DNA from: Comamonas testosteroni
GTDB taxonomy: Bacteria; Pseudomonadota; Gammaproteobacteria; Burkholderiales; Burkholderiaceae_C
Assembly (NCBI GenBank): GCA_008727115.1
Contig: CP044131.1
Location: 4,072,481-4,136,480 of the forward strand
Length of the DNA: 64,000 nucleotides
Direction: 5' to 3'
Shown here: positions 55,116 to 64,000 of the stretch, one piece after another
How positions within the stretch are numbered: the stretch's first letter is position 1
Layout: the number at the start of each line of letters is the position of its first letter
Translations under genes and position numbers: made by a program
Notes under the pieces: generated by a model
What the model was told of the DNA's origin: nothing
Database searches by the model: none
Seen by the model: the letters and a program-made list of their open reading frames with translations, nothing else

Positions 55116-57425
55116 TTAGCGGCTGACGTTGGCGTCTGCCACGGTCAGCGCCGTCATGTTCACAATGCGACGCACGGTGGTGCTGGGGGTCAGCACATGC
55201 ACGGGCTTGGCGGCACCAAGCAGGACGGGACCAATCGCAATGCCACCACCGGCAGCCTGTTTGAGCAGGTTGTAGCTGATATTGGCTGCGTCGATATTGG
55301 GCAGCACCAGCAAGTTGGCATCCCCCAGCAAGGTGCTGTTGGGCATGAGCTTGCCACGGGCAACGCTGTCAATGGCCACGTCGCCGTGCATCTCGCCATC
55401 GACTTCCAGCCAAGGCGCCTGCTGGCGCAGCAGCTCCAGAGTCTGGCGCATCTTCACAGCGCTGGGCTGGTTGCTGGAGCCAAAGTTGGAGTGGCTCAGC
55501 AAGGCCGCCTTGGGCTTGATGCCAAAGCGCATCATTTCCTCAGCCGCCATGATGGTGATCTCTGCCAGTTGCTCGGCCGAGGGGTCGTAGTTCACATGGG
55601 TGTCCACCAGGAAGACCTGACGCTCGGGCAGCAACAGACCGTTCATGCAGGCATAGGTTTCAATCCCCGTGCGCTTGCCAATGACCTGGTCGATGTAGTT
55701 CAGGTGCAGGTGCGTGTTGTGCCAGGTGCCGCAGATCAGGCCATCAACCTCGCCCTTGTGCAGCAACATGGAGCCGATCAGCGTCAGGCGGCGACGCATT
55801 TCGATCTTGGCAATGGGCTCGGTAATGCCCTTGCGTTCCGTCATGCGGTGGTAGCTCTTCCAAAAGTCGCGATAGCGGGGGTCGTCTTCGACGTTCACCA
55901 CGTCGTAATCACGACCCTGCTCCAGGCGCAGGCCGAACTTTTCAATGCGCTGGGCAATGATGGCGGGGCGGCCGATCAGCGTGGGGCGCGCAATGCGCTC
56001 GTCCACCACGATCTGGGCGGCGCGCAGCACACGCTCTTCCTCGCCCTCGGCATAGGCCACGCGCTTCTTCGCGGACTTCTTGGCGGCCATCACGATGGGC
56101 TTCATCATGGTGCCGGAGGCATAGACAAAAGTCTTCAGATGCTCGCGGTAGGCATCCATGTCCTGGATGGGGCGCTTGGCCACGCCAGCATCAGCAGCAG
56201 CCTGGGCCACGGCGGGCGCCACGATCAGCATCAGGCGCGGATCAAAGGGCTTGGGAATCAGGTACTCGGGGCCAAAGCTCAGCACCTCGCCCACATAGGC
56301 TTCAGCCACTTCTTCGGACTGCTCGGCCTGTGCCAGCTCGGCAATCGCATAGACGGCAGCGATCTCCATCGAGGTGGTGATGGTGGTCGCACCGCAGTCC
56401 AGCGCACCGCGGAAGATGTAGGGGAAGCACAGGACGTTGTTGACCTGGTTGGGATAGTCCGTGCGTCCCGTGGCGATGATGGCGTCGTCGCGCACCGCCT
56501 TCACATCTTCGGGAATGATTTCGGGGTTGGGGTTGGCCAACGCGAAGATGATGGGCTTGGCCGCCATCTTCTTGACCATGTCCTGCTTGAGCACATTGCC
56601 GGCAGACAGGCCCAGGAAGGCATCGGCGCCTTCGATCACCTCGCCCAGCGTGCGCATCTCGGTCTTCTGGGCAAACAGCGCCTTGTCTGGATCCATCAGC
56701 TCGGTACGGCCTTCATAGACCACGCCAGCGATGTCGGTCACGAACACGTTCTCGCGCTTCAGGCCCACTTCCAGCAACAGATTCAGGCAGGCCAGGGCCG
56801 CAGCACCGGCGCCCGATGCCACCAGCTTGACCTCTTCAATCTTCTTGCCCGCGACCTTGAGCGCGTTGACCATGGCGGCCGCCACGGTGATGGCCGTTCC
56901 GTGCTGGTCGTCGTGGAAGACGGGAATGTTCATGCGCTTGCGCAGCTCGCGCTCGACATAGAAGCACTCAGGTGCCTTGATGTCCTCAAGGTTGATGGCT
57001 CCGAAGGTAGGCTCCAGCGCTGCAATCACCTCGACCAGCTTTTGCGGATCCTTTTCGTCGATTTCGATGTCGAACACATCCACGCCGGCGAACTTCTTGA
57101 ACAGCACGCCCTTGCCTTCCATCACAGGCTTGGAGGCCAGCGCACCGATGTCGCCCAGACCCAGCACGGCCGTGCCGTTGGAGATCACACCCACCAGATT
57201 GCCGCGACTGGTGTACTTGAAGGCCGCAGCGGGGTCCTTGACGATTTCCTCGCAGGGCGCAGCCACGCCGGGCGAGTACGCCAGAGCCAGATCATGCTGG
57301 TTGGCCATGGGCTTGGTCGCCATGATGGCCACCTTGCCGGGCTTGGGGAACTCGTGATATTCCAGAGCAGACTGGCGCAGCAAGGCGCGTTTATCAATCG
57401 AGGTAATTGGCTTGGTGTCGGACAT
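55116..57425 (-). CDS. maeB: NADP-dependent malic enzyme with C-terminal PTA-like domain
   Basis: The 769-residue protein has an N-terminal malic enzyme domain ([43 protein letters not shown](P)-fold [20 protein letters not shown]) and a C-terminal phosphotransacetylase-like domain (from about residue 440; [20 protein letters not shown]). It decarboxylates malate to pyruvate with NADP; the C-terminal domain is regulatory (acetyl-CoA-responsive in E. coli MaeB) and lacks PTA activity in relatives. Start ATG 57425 ([20 protein letters not shown]); a longer frame is rejected. No operon partner. Confidence 0.96.
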   Translation of the reverse strand: MSDTKPITSIDKRALLRQSALEYHEFPKPGKVAIMATKPMANQHDLALAYSPGVAAPCEEIVKDPAAAFKYTSRGNLVGVISNGTAVLGLGDIGALASKPVMEGKGVLFKKFAGVDVFDIEIDEKDPQKLVEVIAALEPTFGAINLEDIKAPECFYVERELRKRMNIPVFHDDQHGTAITVAAAMVNALKVAGKKIEEVKLVASGAGAAALACLNLLLEVGLKRENVFVTDIAGVVYEGRTELMDPDKALFAQKTEMRTLGEVIEGADAFLGLSAGNVLKQDMVKKMAAKPIIFALANPNPEIIPEDVKAVRDDAIIATGRTDYPNQVNNVLCFPYIFRGALDCGATTITTSMEIAAVYAIAELAQAEQSEEVAEAYVGEVLSFGPEYLIPKPFDPRLMLIVAPAVAQAAADAGVAKRPIQDMDAYREHLKTFVYASGTMMKPIVMAAKKSAKKRVAYAEGEEERVLRAAQIVVDERIARPTLIGRPAIIAQRIEKFGLRLEQGRDYDVVNVEDDPRYRDFWKSYHRMTERKGITEPIAKIEMRRRLTLIGSMLLHKGEVDGLICGTWHNTHLHLNYIDQVIGKRTGIETYACMNGLLLPERQVFLVDTHVNYDPSAEQLAEITIMAAEEMMRFGIKPKAALLSHSNFGSSNQPSAVKMRQTLELLRQQAPWLEVDGEMHGDVAIDSVARGKLMPNSTLLGDANLLVLPNIDAANISYNLLKQAAGGGIAIGPVLLGAAKPVHVLTPSTTVRRIVNMTALTVADANVSR

Positions 57426-57621
57426 CAACAGTCTCCAGCTCGCAATTTGAGGCATCCGCAGTAAAGACTCTCTCTGGACTCATGGCCCAGCCCTCCTACC
57501 ACTGCAGATAAAGGAATCGGGCTTTGGATTGTAGGCCGTGCGCTATCAAAAAAAGAGAGGTAGCAGTACAGCACTTCAGGTCAAACTGCTGTGACTTATA
57601 CGCACGGAGAAGCTTTGCACG

Positions 57622-59136
57622 TCAAGGAGCGCAAGCATCGTTTTGATAGTGCTCTGAATAAGGCACTCCATCAAAATGCAGCCGACGACTGTCTTCCAGA
57701 TGCGGCATTGCGGTCCCGACTGCATATCCCTGAGCGACAGCCAATATCTCGGGAGCCAAGGTCGTACTGTGCGTCATAGGACTTTCAGCAATCGAAATCT
57801 TTTCGCCTGCCTGATGCTTTCTCAGCGCCTCATTGCTCCAGTAGGTCAAAGGTACCTCCAGCACGGACTTACCATTGCCCTGGCGAGGACTTTCCACACA
57901 AGGAGAAAGTCCCAAACCGTGGTCCGCAACGTACAGCACCGCGCTCGGAGCCTGAGACGCTGCATCCACTAAGCGAATCCACTGCGCCAACAAGTCTGAG
58001 GTATAGCGAATCGAGTTGTCATACGCCTCTCCGTCCGGGTAACTTGAACGGGGATAGCGCTTGGAGATATCTGGATGGCTGCCATAGGTATGGAGCACTA
58101 CCAGTTTGTAGGGTGACTTGTCGGCCAGTGATTTTTCCAGCGATGCTGTCAGCACCTCATCGTGTGCTCCATTACCCACCTTTGCGTAAACATCCGCAGA
58201 GCGACGCAAGATCTGCGAATACAAGTCTTCACCTTTGTCGTTGAACCTGGAGTTGGAAAAAACAAATGTCTTATACCCTGCATGCTTGGCCAAATCCAAG
58301 AACGAGGGGGCTGCATTCTTCTGGCTTTCAAACGCAGACTGCCCTGTCAAGATATAGGGTAATGCTTGAGCAGTATTCAGGCCATGCGCCATCACCTGGT
58401 AAGCACGCAAACCCGCAATCTGCCGCAGTGACTGATTGGTATCCGAGCCTTGATAACCCAGTAATGACCAACGATGGCTGCTAGCACTCTCGCCAATCAC
58501 CACTACCAGTGTATTCACCTGTGATGCATCCGGCTTAGCTGGTAAGGCTGGCTGGTAGAACACCTCGTTTTTCATTTCACCATAACGCAGTGCCGCTTTT
58601 GTCATCTGCATGGGATAGATATGGCGCAGCTTGTGCACATAGTCATGGCTTGTGAATTGCTGAGTCACTCCAAAAGCAAAAAAACTGCTCCAGAGCAGGC
58701 CAATTCCCAATAGGATTTTCTTGCGCCACTTCGGCAGAGGTATGGCCTGATCAGAGCAGTTCCTAAAAAGAAAATAGCCACACCCAAGACTGAGCACCAG
58801 CCAGCACAGCACCACGAAAATCATCTGGTGATTAATCAAAGTCAGAAATTCGGCGGCCTCGTGCGTATCTGTTCGCAGCAGCGTGGCAATCGAGAACTCG
58901 TCAATCATGTTGCCCAGAAACTGAGCATGAAAAATATTAGCTGCGCCGATGACAACTAAAACCGGCACACAGACCGTCAGCGTCTTTCTGGACAGCGCCA
59001 GAGGGTAAAAAAACAATGCTGCCAGCAGCGTATAACCTACCTCTTTTCCATTACCCCGAATAAGAAACGGAGGAGAGAAAAGCAATATCCAGGCTAGCAA
59101 ATAGCCCCACCTCAGCACCAAAGACGATCTGTTCAT
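57622..59136 (-). CDS. Phosphoethanolamine-transferase-like membrane sulfatase-fold protein
   Basis: The 504-residue protein has five N-terminal helices (from RWGYLLAWILLFSPPFLIRG to ILLGIGLLWSSFFAFGV) and a periplasmic alkaline-phosphatase/sulfatase-fold domain. The nucleophile motif is IGESASSHRWSLLGY (Ser217 instead of the Thr common in EptA), and the metal-binding end is VLYVADHGLGLSP. It resembles EptA/CptA enzymes that add phosphoethanolamine to lipid A or core sugar. Base composition is less GC-rich than neighbours, suggesting possible transfer. The GTG start at 59187 is possible; 59136 begins the first helix. No ribosome site was evident. Confidence 0.82.
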   Translation of the reverse strand: MNRSSLVLRWGYLLAWILLFSPPFLIRGNGKEVGYTLLAALFFYPLALSRKTLTVCVPVLVVIGAANIFHAQFLGNMIDEFSIATLLRTDTHEAAEFLTLINHQMIFVVLCWLVLSLGCGYFLFRNCSDQAIPLPKWRKKILLGIGLLWSSFFAFGVTQQFTSHDYVHKLRHIYPMQMTKAALRYGEMKNEVFYQPALPAKPDASQVNTLVVVIGESASSHRWSLLGYQGSDTNQSLRQIAGLRAYQVMAHGLNTAQALPYILTGQSAFESQKNAAPSFLDLAKHAGYKTFVFSNSRFNDKGEDLYSQILRRSADVYAKVGNGAHDEVLTASLEKSLADKSPYKLVVLHTYGSHPDISKRYPRSSYPDGEAYDNSIRYTSDLLAQWIRLVDAASQAPSAVLYVADHGLGLSPCVESPRQGNGKSVLEVPLTYWSNEALRKHQAGEKISIAESPMTHSTTLAPEILAVAQGYAVGTAMPHLEDSRRLHFDGVPYSEHYQNDACAP

Positions 59137-59263
59137 TTTTTTAACGTCAATTTTTTGACAATTGTATAAACCCCCCGCTTTTGTCACCGTGTGCCTCTGA
59201 GCACCAGGGATTGAGCCACAAGGCTATGATCCGCAACTCTTAATCTTGTCCGAAAGTCTGCCC

Positions 59264-60673
59264 ATGCTTCCCCGCCACAACGATCCTATTGCTGCCATTG
59301 CCACCGCTCCGGGGCGTGGTGCCGTGGGCATTGTTCGGGTTTCCGGCAAGGGCATCGCGCAGCTGGTGCGCGCCTTGTGTGCCAAGGATCTGAAGCCGCG
59401 TGAGGCAACTTATTTGCCGTTCAAGGATGCGGCAGGCTCGCCCATTGATCACGGGCTGGCCATCTATTTCCCCGGCCCCCATAGCTATACAGGCGAAGAC
59501 GTCTTGGAGCTTCAGGCCCACGGCGGCCCAGTGGTGCTGCAGCTGCTGCTGGCTCGCTGCCTGGAAGCGGCTCAGGCCACTAATGCCGACGGCAAGCCCG
59601 TGCTGGCAGGACTGCGCCTGGCCCAGCCCGGCGAATTTACCGAACGCGCCTTCCTCAACGACAAGATCGACCTGGCGCAGGCCGAGGCGATTGCCGACCT
59701 GATCGATGCCAGCACCGAGGCGGCTGCACGCAGTGCCAGCCGCTCGCTGTCCGGCGCCTTCTCGCAGGAAATTCAGGTGCTGCGCGAGGCTCTGGTACAC
59801 CTGCGCATGCTGGTGGAAGCCACGCTGGACTTTCCCGAAGAGGAAATTGACTTCCTGAAAAAAGCCGATGCCTTTGGCCAGCTCGACCGCCTGCAAGCCC
59901 AGGTGGCCACCGTTTTGGGCAAGGCCCACCAGGGCGCGCTGCTGCGCGAAGGCATCAAGGTGGTGATTGCCGGTCAGCCCAATGCGGGCAAAAGTTCGCT
60001 GCTCAACGCCCTGGCCGGGGCCGAGCTGGCCATCGTCACGCCCATCGCCGGCACTACACGCGACAAGGTCCAGCAGACGATCCAGATCGAAGGCGTGCCC
60101 CTGCATGTGATCGACACCGCAGGCCTGCGCGACAGTGATGACGAGGTGGAGCGCATCGGCATTGCCCGCGCCTGGGACGAGATTGCAGCGGCCGATGCCG
60201 TGCTGTTTCTGCATGATCTGACTCGCGTTCAGCAGGCGGACTACGCTGCTGCCGATGCCGACATTGCAGCTACCTTGCAGCAGCGCCTGCCTGCACAAGT
60301 ACCCGTGATCCATGTGCTGAACAAGACCGATATGGCAGAGCAAGCCCATCAGGCCTGCACAGATCAGCTTGCACTTTCGGCCCGCACCGGCGATGGTCTG
60401 GACACCTTGCGCAAGCGACTGCTGGAAGTCGCTGGCTGGCAATCCGCGCCCGAAGGCCTGTACCTGGCCCGTGCCCGCCACGTCGAAGCCTTGCAGGCTG
60501 TCCAGGCTCACCTGGAAATGGCCGACGAGCAACTGCAAGCCCAGGCTTCCCATCTGGACCTGCTGGCCGAAGAGCTGCGTCTGGCCCAGCTTTCGCTGAA
60601 CTCCATCACCGGCGAATTCAGCTCGGACGACTTGCTGGGTGTGATCTTCTCCAGCTTCTGCATTGGCAAATAA
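59264..60673 (+). CDS. mnmE: tRNA modification GTPase MnmE
   Basis: The 469-residue protein has an N-terminal formyl-THF-binding domain ([40 protein letters not shown]), helical regions and an inserted G domain with G1 [13 protein letters not shown]2 TTRDK, G3 [13 protein letters not shown] and G4 NKTD. The C-terminal CIGK motif is present. With MnmG it makes cmnm5U34 in tRNA. ATG 59264 is the standard N-terminus ([20 protein letters not shown]); a TTG at 59246 would add six residues. Convergent with the yidC operon, sharing a terminator. Confidence 0.97.
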   Translation: MLPRHNDPIAAIATAPGRGAVGIVRVSGKGIAQLVRALCAKDLKPREATYLPFKDAAGSPIDHGLAIYFPGPHSYTGEDVLELQAHGGPVVLQLLLARCLEAAQATNADGKPVLAGLRLAQPGEFTERAFLNDKIDLAQAEAIADLIDASTEAAARSASRSLSGAFSQEIQVLREALVHLRMLVEATLDFPEEEIDFLKKADAFGQLDRLQAQVATVLGKAHQGALLREGIKVVIAGQPNAGKSSLLNALAGAELAIVTPIAGTTRDKVQQTIQIEGVPLHVIDTAGLRDSDDEVERIGIARAWDEIAAADAVLFLHDLTRVQQADYAAADADIAATLQQRLPAQVPVIHVLNKTDMAEQAHQACTDQLALSARTGDGLDTLRKRLLEVAGWQSAPEGLYLARARHVEALQAVQAHLEMADEQLQAQASHLDLLAEELRLAQLSLNSITGEFSSDDLLGVIFSSFCIGK

Positions 60674-60697
60674 GCCCACCGCCTTTCTCTTTCAGGC

Positions 60698-60733
60698 ATA
60701 AAAAAACGCCACCTTTTCAGGTGGCGTTTTTGT
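60698..60733. terminator. Bidirectional terminator between mnmE and yidC
   Basis: AAAAAACGCCACCTTTTCAGGTGGCGTTTTT has A and T runs on both sides, ending both convergent genes. Confidence 0.93.
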
Positions 60734-60750
60734 TGCTGTGAGCGTCTTGC

Positions 60751-62457
60751 TTACTTGCCTGCAGCAGCCTTGCCAAACTTGGGCAGGTTGAACTGGGGTG
60801 GCACGCCCATGCGCTTGTTGATGATCCACTGCTGAGCGATCGACAAGATATTGTTCGTCAGCCAGTACAGCACCAGACCCGAGGGGAAGAAGAAGAACAT
60901 CACGCTGAACATCAGCGGCATGATCCACATCATCTTGGCCTGCATGGGGTCAGGCGGAGCGGGGTTCAAGGCGGTCTGCAGCAGCGAGGACAGTGTCATC
61001 AGCAACGGCAGGATGAAGAATGGGTCAGGCACCGAGAGGTCATGAATCCAGCCAATCCATGGTGCGTTGCGAATTTCCACGCTGGACTGCAGCACCCAGT
61101 ACAAAGCCATGAAGACCGGGATCTGAATCAGGATGGGGAAGCAGCCCCCCATGGGGTTGACCTTTTCCTCGCGGTAGATGCGCATCATCTCCTGCTGCAT
61201 CTGCTGGGGCTTGTCCTTCAGGCGCTCGCGCATTTCCTGAATCTTGGGATTGATGGCCTTCATCTTGGCCATCGAGGAGTAAGCCTTGGCGTTGAGCCAG
61301 TAGAAAGCGATCTTCAGCAGTACCACCAGTGCCACGATGGACCAGCCCCAGTTGCCGATGAACTTGTGCAGCTCGGACAGCAGCCAGTACAGCGGCTTGG
61401 CCAGAATGGTCAGCCAGCCATAGTCCTTGACCAGCTCCAGACCCGGAGACAGCGACTCCAGCATGGGCTCGATCTGAGGGCCGGAGAACAGACGCGCATT
61501 CACGCTCTTGGTCTGGCCAGGCTCCACGGTACCCACGGGAGTGATCATGCCCACGGCGTACAGGTTGTCGCCCACCTTGCGCACGAAGTTGTCACGCTGG
61601 ATGCCGTCGGCCAGCAGCCAGGCGCTGGCGAAGTAGTGCTGCACCATGGCCACATAGCCATTGGTGGCGGACTTGTCGACTTCGGCCTTGTTGTTCTCGA
61701 TGTCCTTGAACTCGACCTTGTGGTACTTCTTGGCTTCGGTATAGAGAGCCGGACCGGTGAAGGTGGAGTAGAAGGTGGACTCGTGCTCGGGCTTGTTGCC
61801 ATCACGCACCAGCTGCATGTACAGCTGAGGATTGACCGCTACCGCACCGGTATTGACCACATCGTGCTGCACGTCGATTGCATAGGAGCCACGCTTGAGC
61901 GTAAAGGTCTTGACCAGCTTCACGCCGCCCAGGTCGGCAGACTCAAAGCGCACTTGCACGCTGTCCTGGCCGTCCTTGAGTTCGCGCTCGCCCGGCACCA
62001 CCGTCATGGCGGTCTTGTGCGTGGGGAAGTTGCCACCGATCAGGCCCGTCTGACCCAGGTACACACGCTTGGCGTTTTCTTCAAACACCTGCATGAGCTT
62101 TTTCTCATCGACCGTGTCGGTGTACTTGATCAGCTCGGAGTGCTTGAGCGTCGCACCTTCGCTATCAAAGGTCAGGCGCATCACGTCGCTGCTTACCGTC
62201 ACGTTCTGGCGTGGAATGGCAGCGGCAGGCTGACCTGCGCTGGCAGCGCCGGGCACATCGCCGACAGTGGCTGTTGCCACAACCTGAGGCACGCTGGCGT
62301 CGGCAGGCTTGGCATCCGCTGCCTCGGGCGCAGAGGCCGTCTGCGGCGTGGGGAAGAAGGTGGGCTGTTTGCCGTTATGGATTTGCCACTTGTCCCAGAG
62401 CAAAACCATGGAAAAGCCAAATATCACCCACAGTATGGTGCGGCGAATATCGTTCAT
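60751..62457 (-). CDS. yidC: Membrane protein insertase YidC
   Basis: The 568-residue protein has helix 1 (RTILWVIFGFSMVLLWDKWQ), a large periplasmic P1 domain (about residues 55-345) and the conserved C-terminal helices (NWGWSIVALVVLLKIAFYWL; LIQIPVFMALYWVLQSSVEI; MPLMFSVMFFFFPSGLVLYW). The cytoplasmic loop carries the positive SMAKMKAINPKIQEMRERLK. It inserts and folds inner-membrane proteins alone or with SecYEG. It overlaps yidD by 4 bases, completing the yidC-yidD-rnpA-rpmH operon next to dnaA. Confidence 0.98.
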   Translation of the reverse strand: MNDIRRTILWVIFGFSMVLLWDKWQIHNGKQPTFFPTPQTASAPEAADAKPADASVPQVVATATVGDVPGAASAGQPAAAIPRQNVTVSSDVMRLTFDSEGATLKHSELIKYTDTVDEKKLMQVFEENAKRVYLGQTGLIGGNFPTHKTAMTVVPGERELKDGQDSVQVRFESADLGGVKLVKTFTLKRGSYAIDVQHDVVNTGAVAVNPQLYMQLVRDGNKPEHESTFYSTFTGPALYTEAKKYHKVEFKDIENNKAEVDKSATNGYVAMVQHYFASAWLLADGIQRDNFVRKVGDNLYAVGMITPVGTVEPGQTKSVNARLFSGPQIEPMLESLSPGLELVKDYGWLTILAKPLYWLLSELHKFIGNWGWSIVALVVLLKIAFYWLNAKAYSSMAKMKAINPKIQEMRERLKDKPQQMQQEMMRIYREEKVNPMGGCFPILIQIPVFMALYWVLQSSVEIRNAPWIGWIHDLSVPDPFFILPLLMTLSSLLQTALNPAPPDPMQAKMMWIMPLMFSVMFFFFPSGLVLYWLTNNILSIAQQWIINKRMGVPPQFNLPKFGKAAAGK

Positions 62458-62753
62458 GAAGACTTCTTAGGTGAGGAAGGTTGGGTGGTCGCGGAAGAGT
62501 CCTGACTGCGCTCCAGAAAGGAAAACAGCCTGGGCTTTTGCTGTGGCACGGGATCATGCCCTCCGTCACACCAGGGATGACAGCGCGCCAGTCGGCACAC
62601 CGTCAGATAGGAGCCTACCGCAGCGCCGTGTTGCTCCAGCGCCTGAAGGGAATAGGCCGAGCAGGTCGGCTCAAACCGGCAGGCAGAGCCCAGCCAGGGG
62701 CTGAGCAGCAGTCTGTAGCCACGCACCAGGCCCATGAGCAGCCGCTGCATCAC
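62454..62753 (-). CDS. yidD: Membrane protein insertion efficiency factor YidD
   Basis: The 99-residue protein carries the family motif RGYRLLLSPWLGSACRFEPTCSAYSLQALEQHGA, with conserved cysteines at the CRFEPTCSAY. The tail is longer than usual and Ser/Pro-rich. It helps YidC-dependent insertion. It overlaps rnpA (ATGA) and yidC (4 bases), giving coupled translation. Confidence 0.95.
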   Translation of the reverse strand: MMQRLLMGLVRGYRLLLSPWLGSACRFEPTCSAYSLQALEQHGAAVGSYLTVCRLARCHPWCDGGHDPVPQQKPRLFSFLERSQDSSATTQPSSPKKSS

Positions 62754-63307
62754 GGCTGGATCTCCGCCTGATTCGCTATCGAATCAGAAGCTATTGGCGC
62801 TTTACCAGCTTGGGTTTGAGGTGATTTTTCATTCAAATCTACCTTTCCATCGCCAGCCTGATCAGCGTGCCGCAAACGGCGCTGCGCCGTTGCAAAAAGC
62901 TGCTGCAACTCCTTGCGAACCGCTACCTTGAGCTGATCCGAAGTGGCACTGATGAACTGCTTGCGATCAAACCCGGAGCGTAGACGCACCACATAGGAAG
63001 CGCAGCACAAGGCATCCTCGTAATCCGTGGACACCGCATAAATCTGGCGCTTGATGGTGTGGCGCGTGACCGAGCGGCGTGCCCAGCGTTTGGGCACCAT
63101 GGCTCCCAGCCAGGCCTGCTGACGTACGGCACCAATGCCAAACAGGGCCTGCGGATCGTTCGATCCGGGCCCTGTATTGGGGTTGGCCGCCATGCCAGCA
63201 ACCTCGGCCACCAGCTCCATACGGTGCAGGGCGAAGTGCGCAGTACGGGCAATCGTGCCCGCGGACATGGTGGCCTGGAATTGCGGACGCGTTTTCAGCC
63301 TTTGCAT
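62750..63307 (-). CDS. rnpA: Ribonuclease P protein component, with repeat-encoded C-terminal tail
   Basis: The 185-residue protein is longer than the usual near-120. The conserved core has MQRLKTRPQFQATMSAG and the signature GAMVPKRWARRSVTRHTIKR with the RNR-like basic helix, ending near residue 146 (ATAQRRLRHA). Residues about 157-178 (DLNEKSPQTQAGKAPIASDS) are encoded by a family A dispersed repeat read in reverse. It binds RNase P RNA in tRNA 5' processing. The tail has no known role. The stop overlaps the yidD start by four bases. An insertion of about 20 residues (about 42-62) is also seen relative to E. coli. Confidence 0.95.
   Translation of the reverse strand: MQRLKTRPQFQATMSAGTIARTAHFALHRMELVAEVAGMAANPNTGPGSNDPQALFGIGAVRQQAWLGAMVPKRWARRSVTRHTIKRQIYAVSTDYEDALCCASYVVRLRSGFDRKQFISATSDQLKVAVRKELQQLFATAQRRLRHADQAGDGKVDLNEKSPQTQAGKAPIASDSIANQAEIQP
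62770..62835 (+). repeat. Family A repeat copy inside rnpA
   Basis: GAATCAGAAGCTATTGGCGC..TTTACCAGCTTGGGTTTGAG..GTGATTTTTCATTC is a family A element fully inside the rnpA frame. Confidence 0.7.
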
Positions 63308-63371
63308 AAGACAGCCTCCAATCAGAGGCCTTCAGCACAGCGAAGGAGCAGACCGCTAGCCAAAGCCGGCC

Positions 63372-63506
63372 TTAGACGGCCAGACGCTTGCGGCCCTTGG
63401 CGCGACGTGCGTTGATCACGGCACGGCCACCCTTGGTCTTCATGCGAACCAGGAAACCGTGGGTACGGGCGCGGCGAATCTTGGAAGGTTGGTAAGTACG
63501 TTTCAT
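63372..63506 (-). CDS. rpmH: Ribosomal protein L34
   Basis: The 44-residue protein begins [20 protein letters not shown] and ends [18 protein letters not shown], essentially the universal bacterial L34. It is a component of the 50S subunit. The ATG at 63506 is preceded by AAGGAACCAAC. It is first of the rpmH-rnpA-yidD-yidC operon, so its promoter lies in the origin-facing gap. It is too short for a length-filtered gene list. Confidence 0.99.
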   Translation of the reverse strand: MKRTYQPSKIRRARTHGFLVRMKTKGGRAVINARRAKGRKRLAV

Positions 63507-63926
63507 GTTGGTTCCTTGAGAAGGTTCAGTATTTGCGTCGGCAGAGCGCCCTATTTGCGCCCGACCATTCCGGTTTTGCGCCGCACACTGTCACCGCCAG
63601 AGCCGATATTTTTTCACATGCCATGCATGCATCGGATCCAAAGACAACAAACGGAACAGAACACACGCCGCAGCGCCTAGCGCCTCGGCGCGCGCGCACA
63701 AATTAAAGGCGCCCGGCTCATATCACCCTGAACACATTCAGGGAAACCGGGGATTATCACAGCGTTGGGACTTTGATGCAATGACCCTTGAAATTGCTAT
63801 GGACTCCCAGGCTATCGTGACCGTCAGCTGGCAAGTGCCAGAGATTCTTTACAAACAGCAAGCTGCCAATCTATTAGGATGTGCAGCCTATTACGCACTG
63901 GAGTCGGGGACAGCCTTCTGATATTT

Positions 63927-63935
63927 TGTGGATAA
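63927..63935 (-). promoter_or_regulatory. DnaA box (TTATCCACA)
   Basis: TGTGGATAA on the plus strand is the exact reverse complement of TTATCCACA. Confidence 0.8.
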
Positions 63936-63977
63936 CTTCCGCAAAAGCTACAATACCAACCCCGCAACTGTTCCTCC

Positions 63978-63986
63978 TATCCACAA
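63978..63986 (+). promoter_or_regulatory. DnaA box, one mismatch
   Basis: CTATCCACA, differing from TTATCCACA only at the first base. Confidence 0.65.
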
Positions 63987-64000
63987 TTAGACTTTTGACA

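Larger units (their letters stand above)
63507..64000. other. rpmH / dnaA intergenic region, edge of oriC
   Basis: There is no gene. The region holds a perfect DnaA box TGTGGATAA at 63927-63935 and a near-perfect CTATCCACA at 63978-63986, with promoters for rpmH (minus) and presumably dnaA (plus), whose start lies past the window. The AT-rich stretch expected of an unwinding element is not clear here, so the main origin probably continues beyond 64000. Confidence 0.75.

Noticed and set aside
55197..57464. 755-codon plus-strand open frame
   Set aside because: Antisense of maeB, whose motifs are complete; the plus translation is His-rich and unlike any protein.

Overview
The window is GC-rich betaproteobacterial core chromosome. 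Gene content, intergenic repeat families and protein style point to the Comamonadaceae, most likely Comamonas (C. testosteroni-like); this is inferred from family knowledge, with no database search. The right end carries the mnmE / yidC-yidD-rnpA-rpmH block followed by DnaA boxes, so the window ends just before dnaA and lies beside oriC.

Layout. 1-2.1 kb: MltA lytic transglycosylase (cut by the window edge), a small membrane protein and an OmpA-like lipoprotein. 2.1-9.7 kb (minus): a tightly overlapping operon yhdP - nitrilase - sensor kinase - LuxR-type response regulator. 9.8-15.9 kb: glnE, a candidate small RNA, a GST, purB and yaeQ. 16-20.3 kb: a yybP-ykoY (Mn) riboswitch in front of a TerC exporter and a small unknown gene, then a holin-like membrane protein and an M48 protease. 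20.5-22.1 kb: moaC and a 1.1-kb gene-free stretch holding two inverted copies of a long repeat. 22.1-31.4 kb: pilA with a sigma-54 promoter, an FHA protein, ssb, an MFS transporter, uvrA, an FAD oxidoreductase and a Bug/TctC binding protein. 31.6-42.2 kb: LysR regulator, pyrF, two EamA transporters, a second TerC, sucCD, argC and a DUF4010 protein. 42.2-48.2 kb: recX-recA, a MarR regulator and a TctDE-like two-component system with a TctC-like binding protein, with NtrC-type palindromes between kinase and binding protein. 48.3-55 kb: SPOR protein, birA, a SET-domain methyltransferase divergent from a topoisomerase III with an Ala/Lys-rich linker and C-terminal SWIB domain, a phosphatase and a tiny lipoprotein. 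55-64 kb: malic enzyme, a phosphoethanolamine-transferase-like protein, mnmE, yidC-yidD-rnpA-rpmH and the origin edge.

Most genes are housekeeping: nucleotide synthesis (purB, pyrF), TCA cycle and anaplerosis (sucCD, maeB), nitrogen control (glnE), DNA repair (recA, recX, uvrA, ssb), and envelope and RNA processing. No prophage, insertion sequence, CRISPR array or tRNA was recognised.

The most interesting signals are the SET / topoisomerase-SWIB pair, which resembles eukaryotic and chlamydial chromatin domains; a dispersed repeat whose CCCCCTGAG edge supplies the stop codon of three neighbouring genes; a second repeat translated into the tail of RnpA; and regulatory RNA or DNA elements (Mn riboswitch, sigma-54 promoter, NtrC-like sites, a candidate sRNA).
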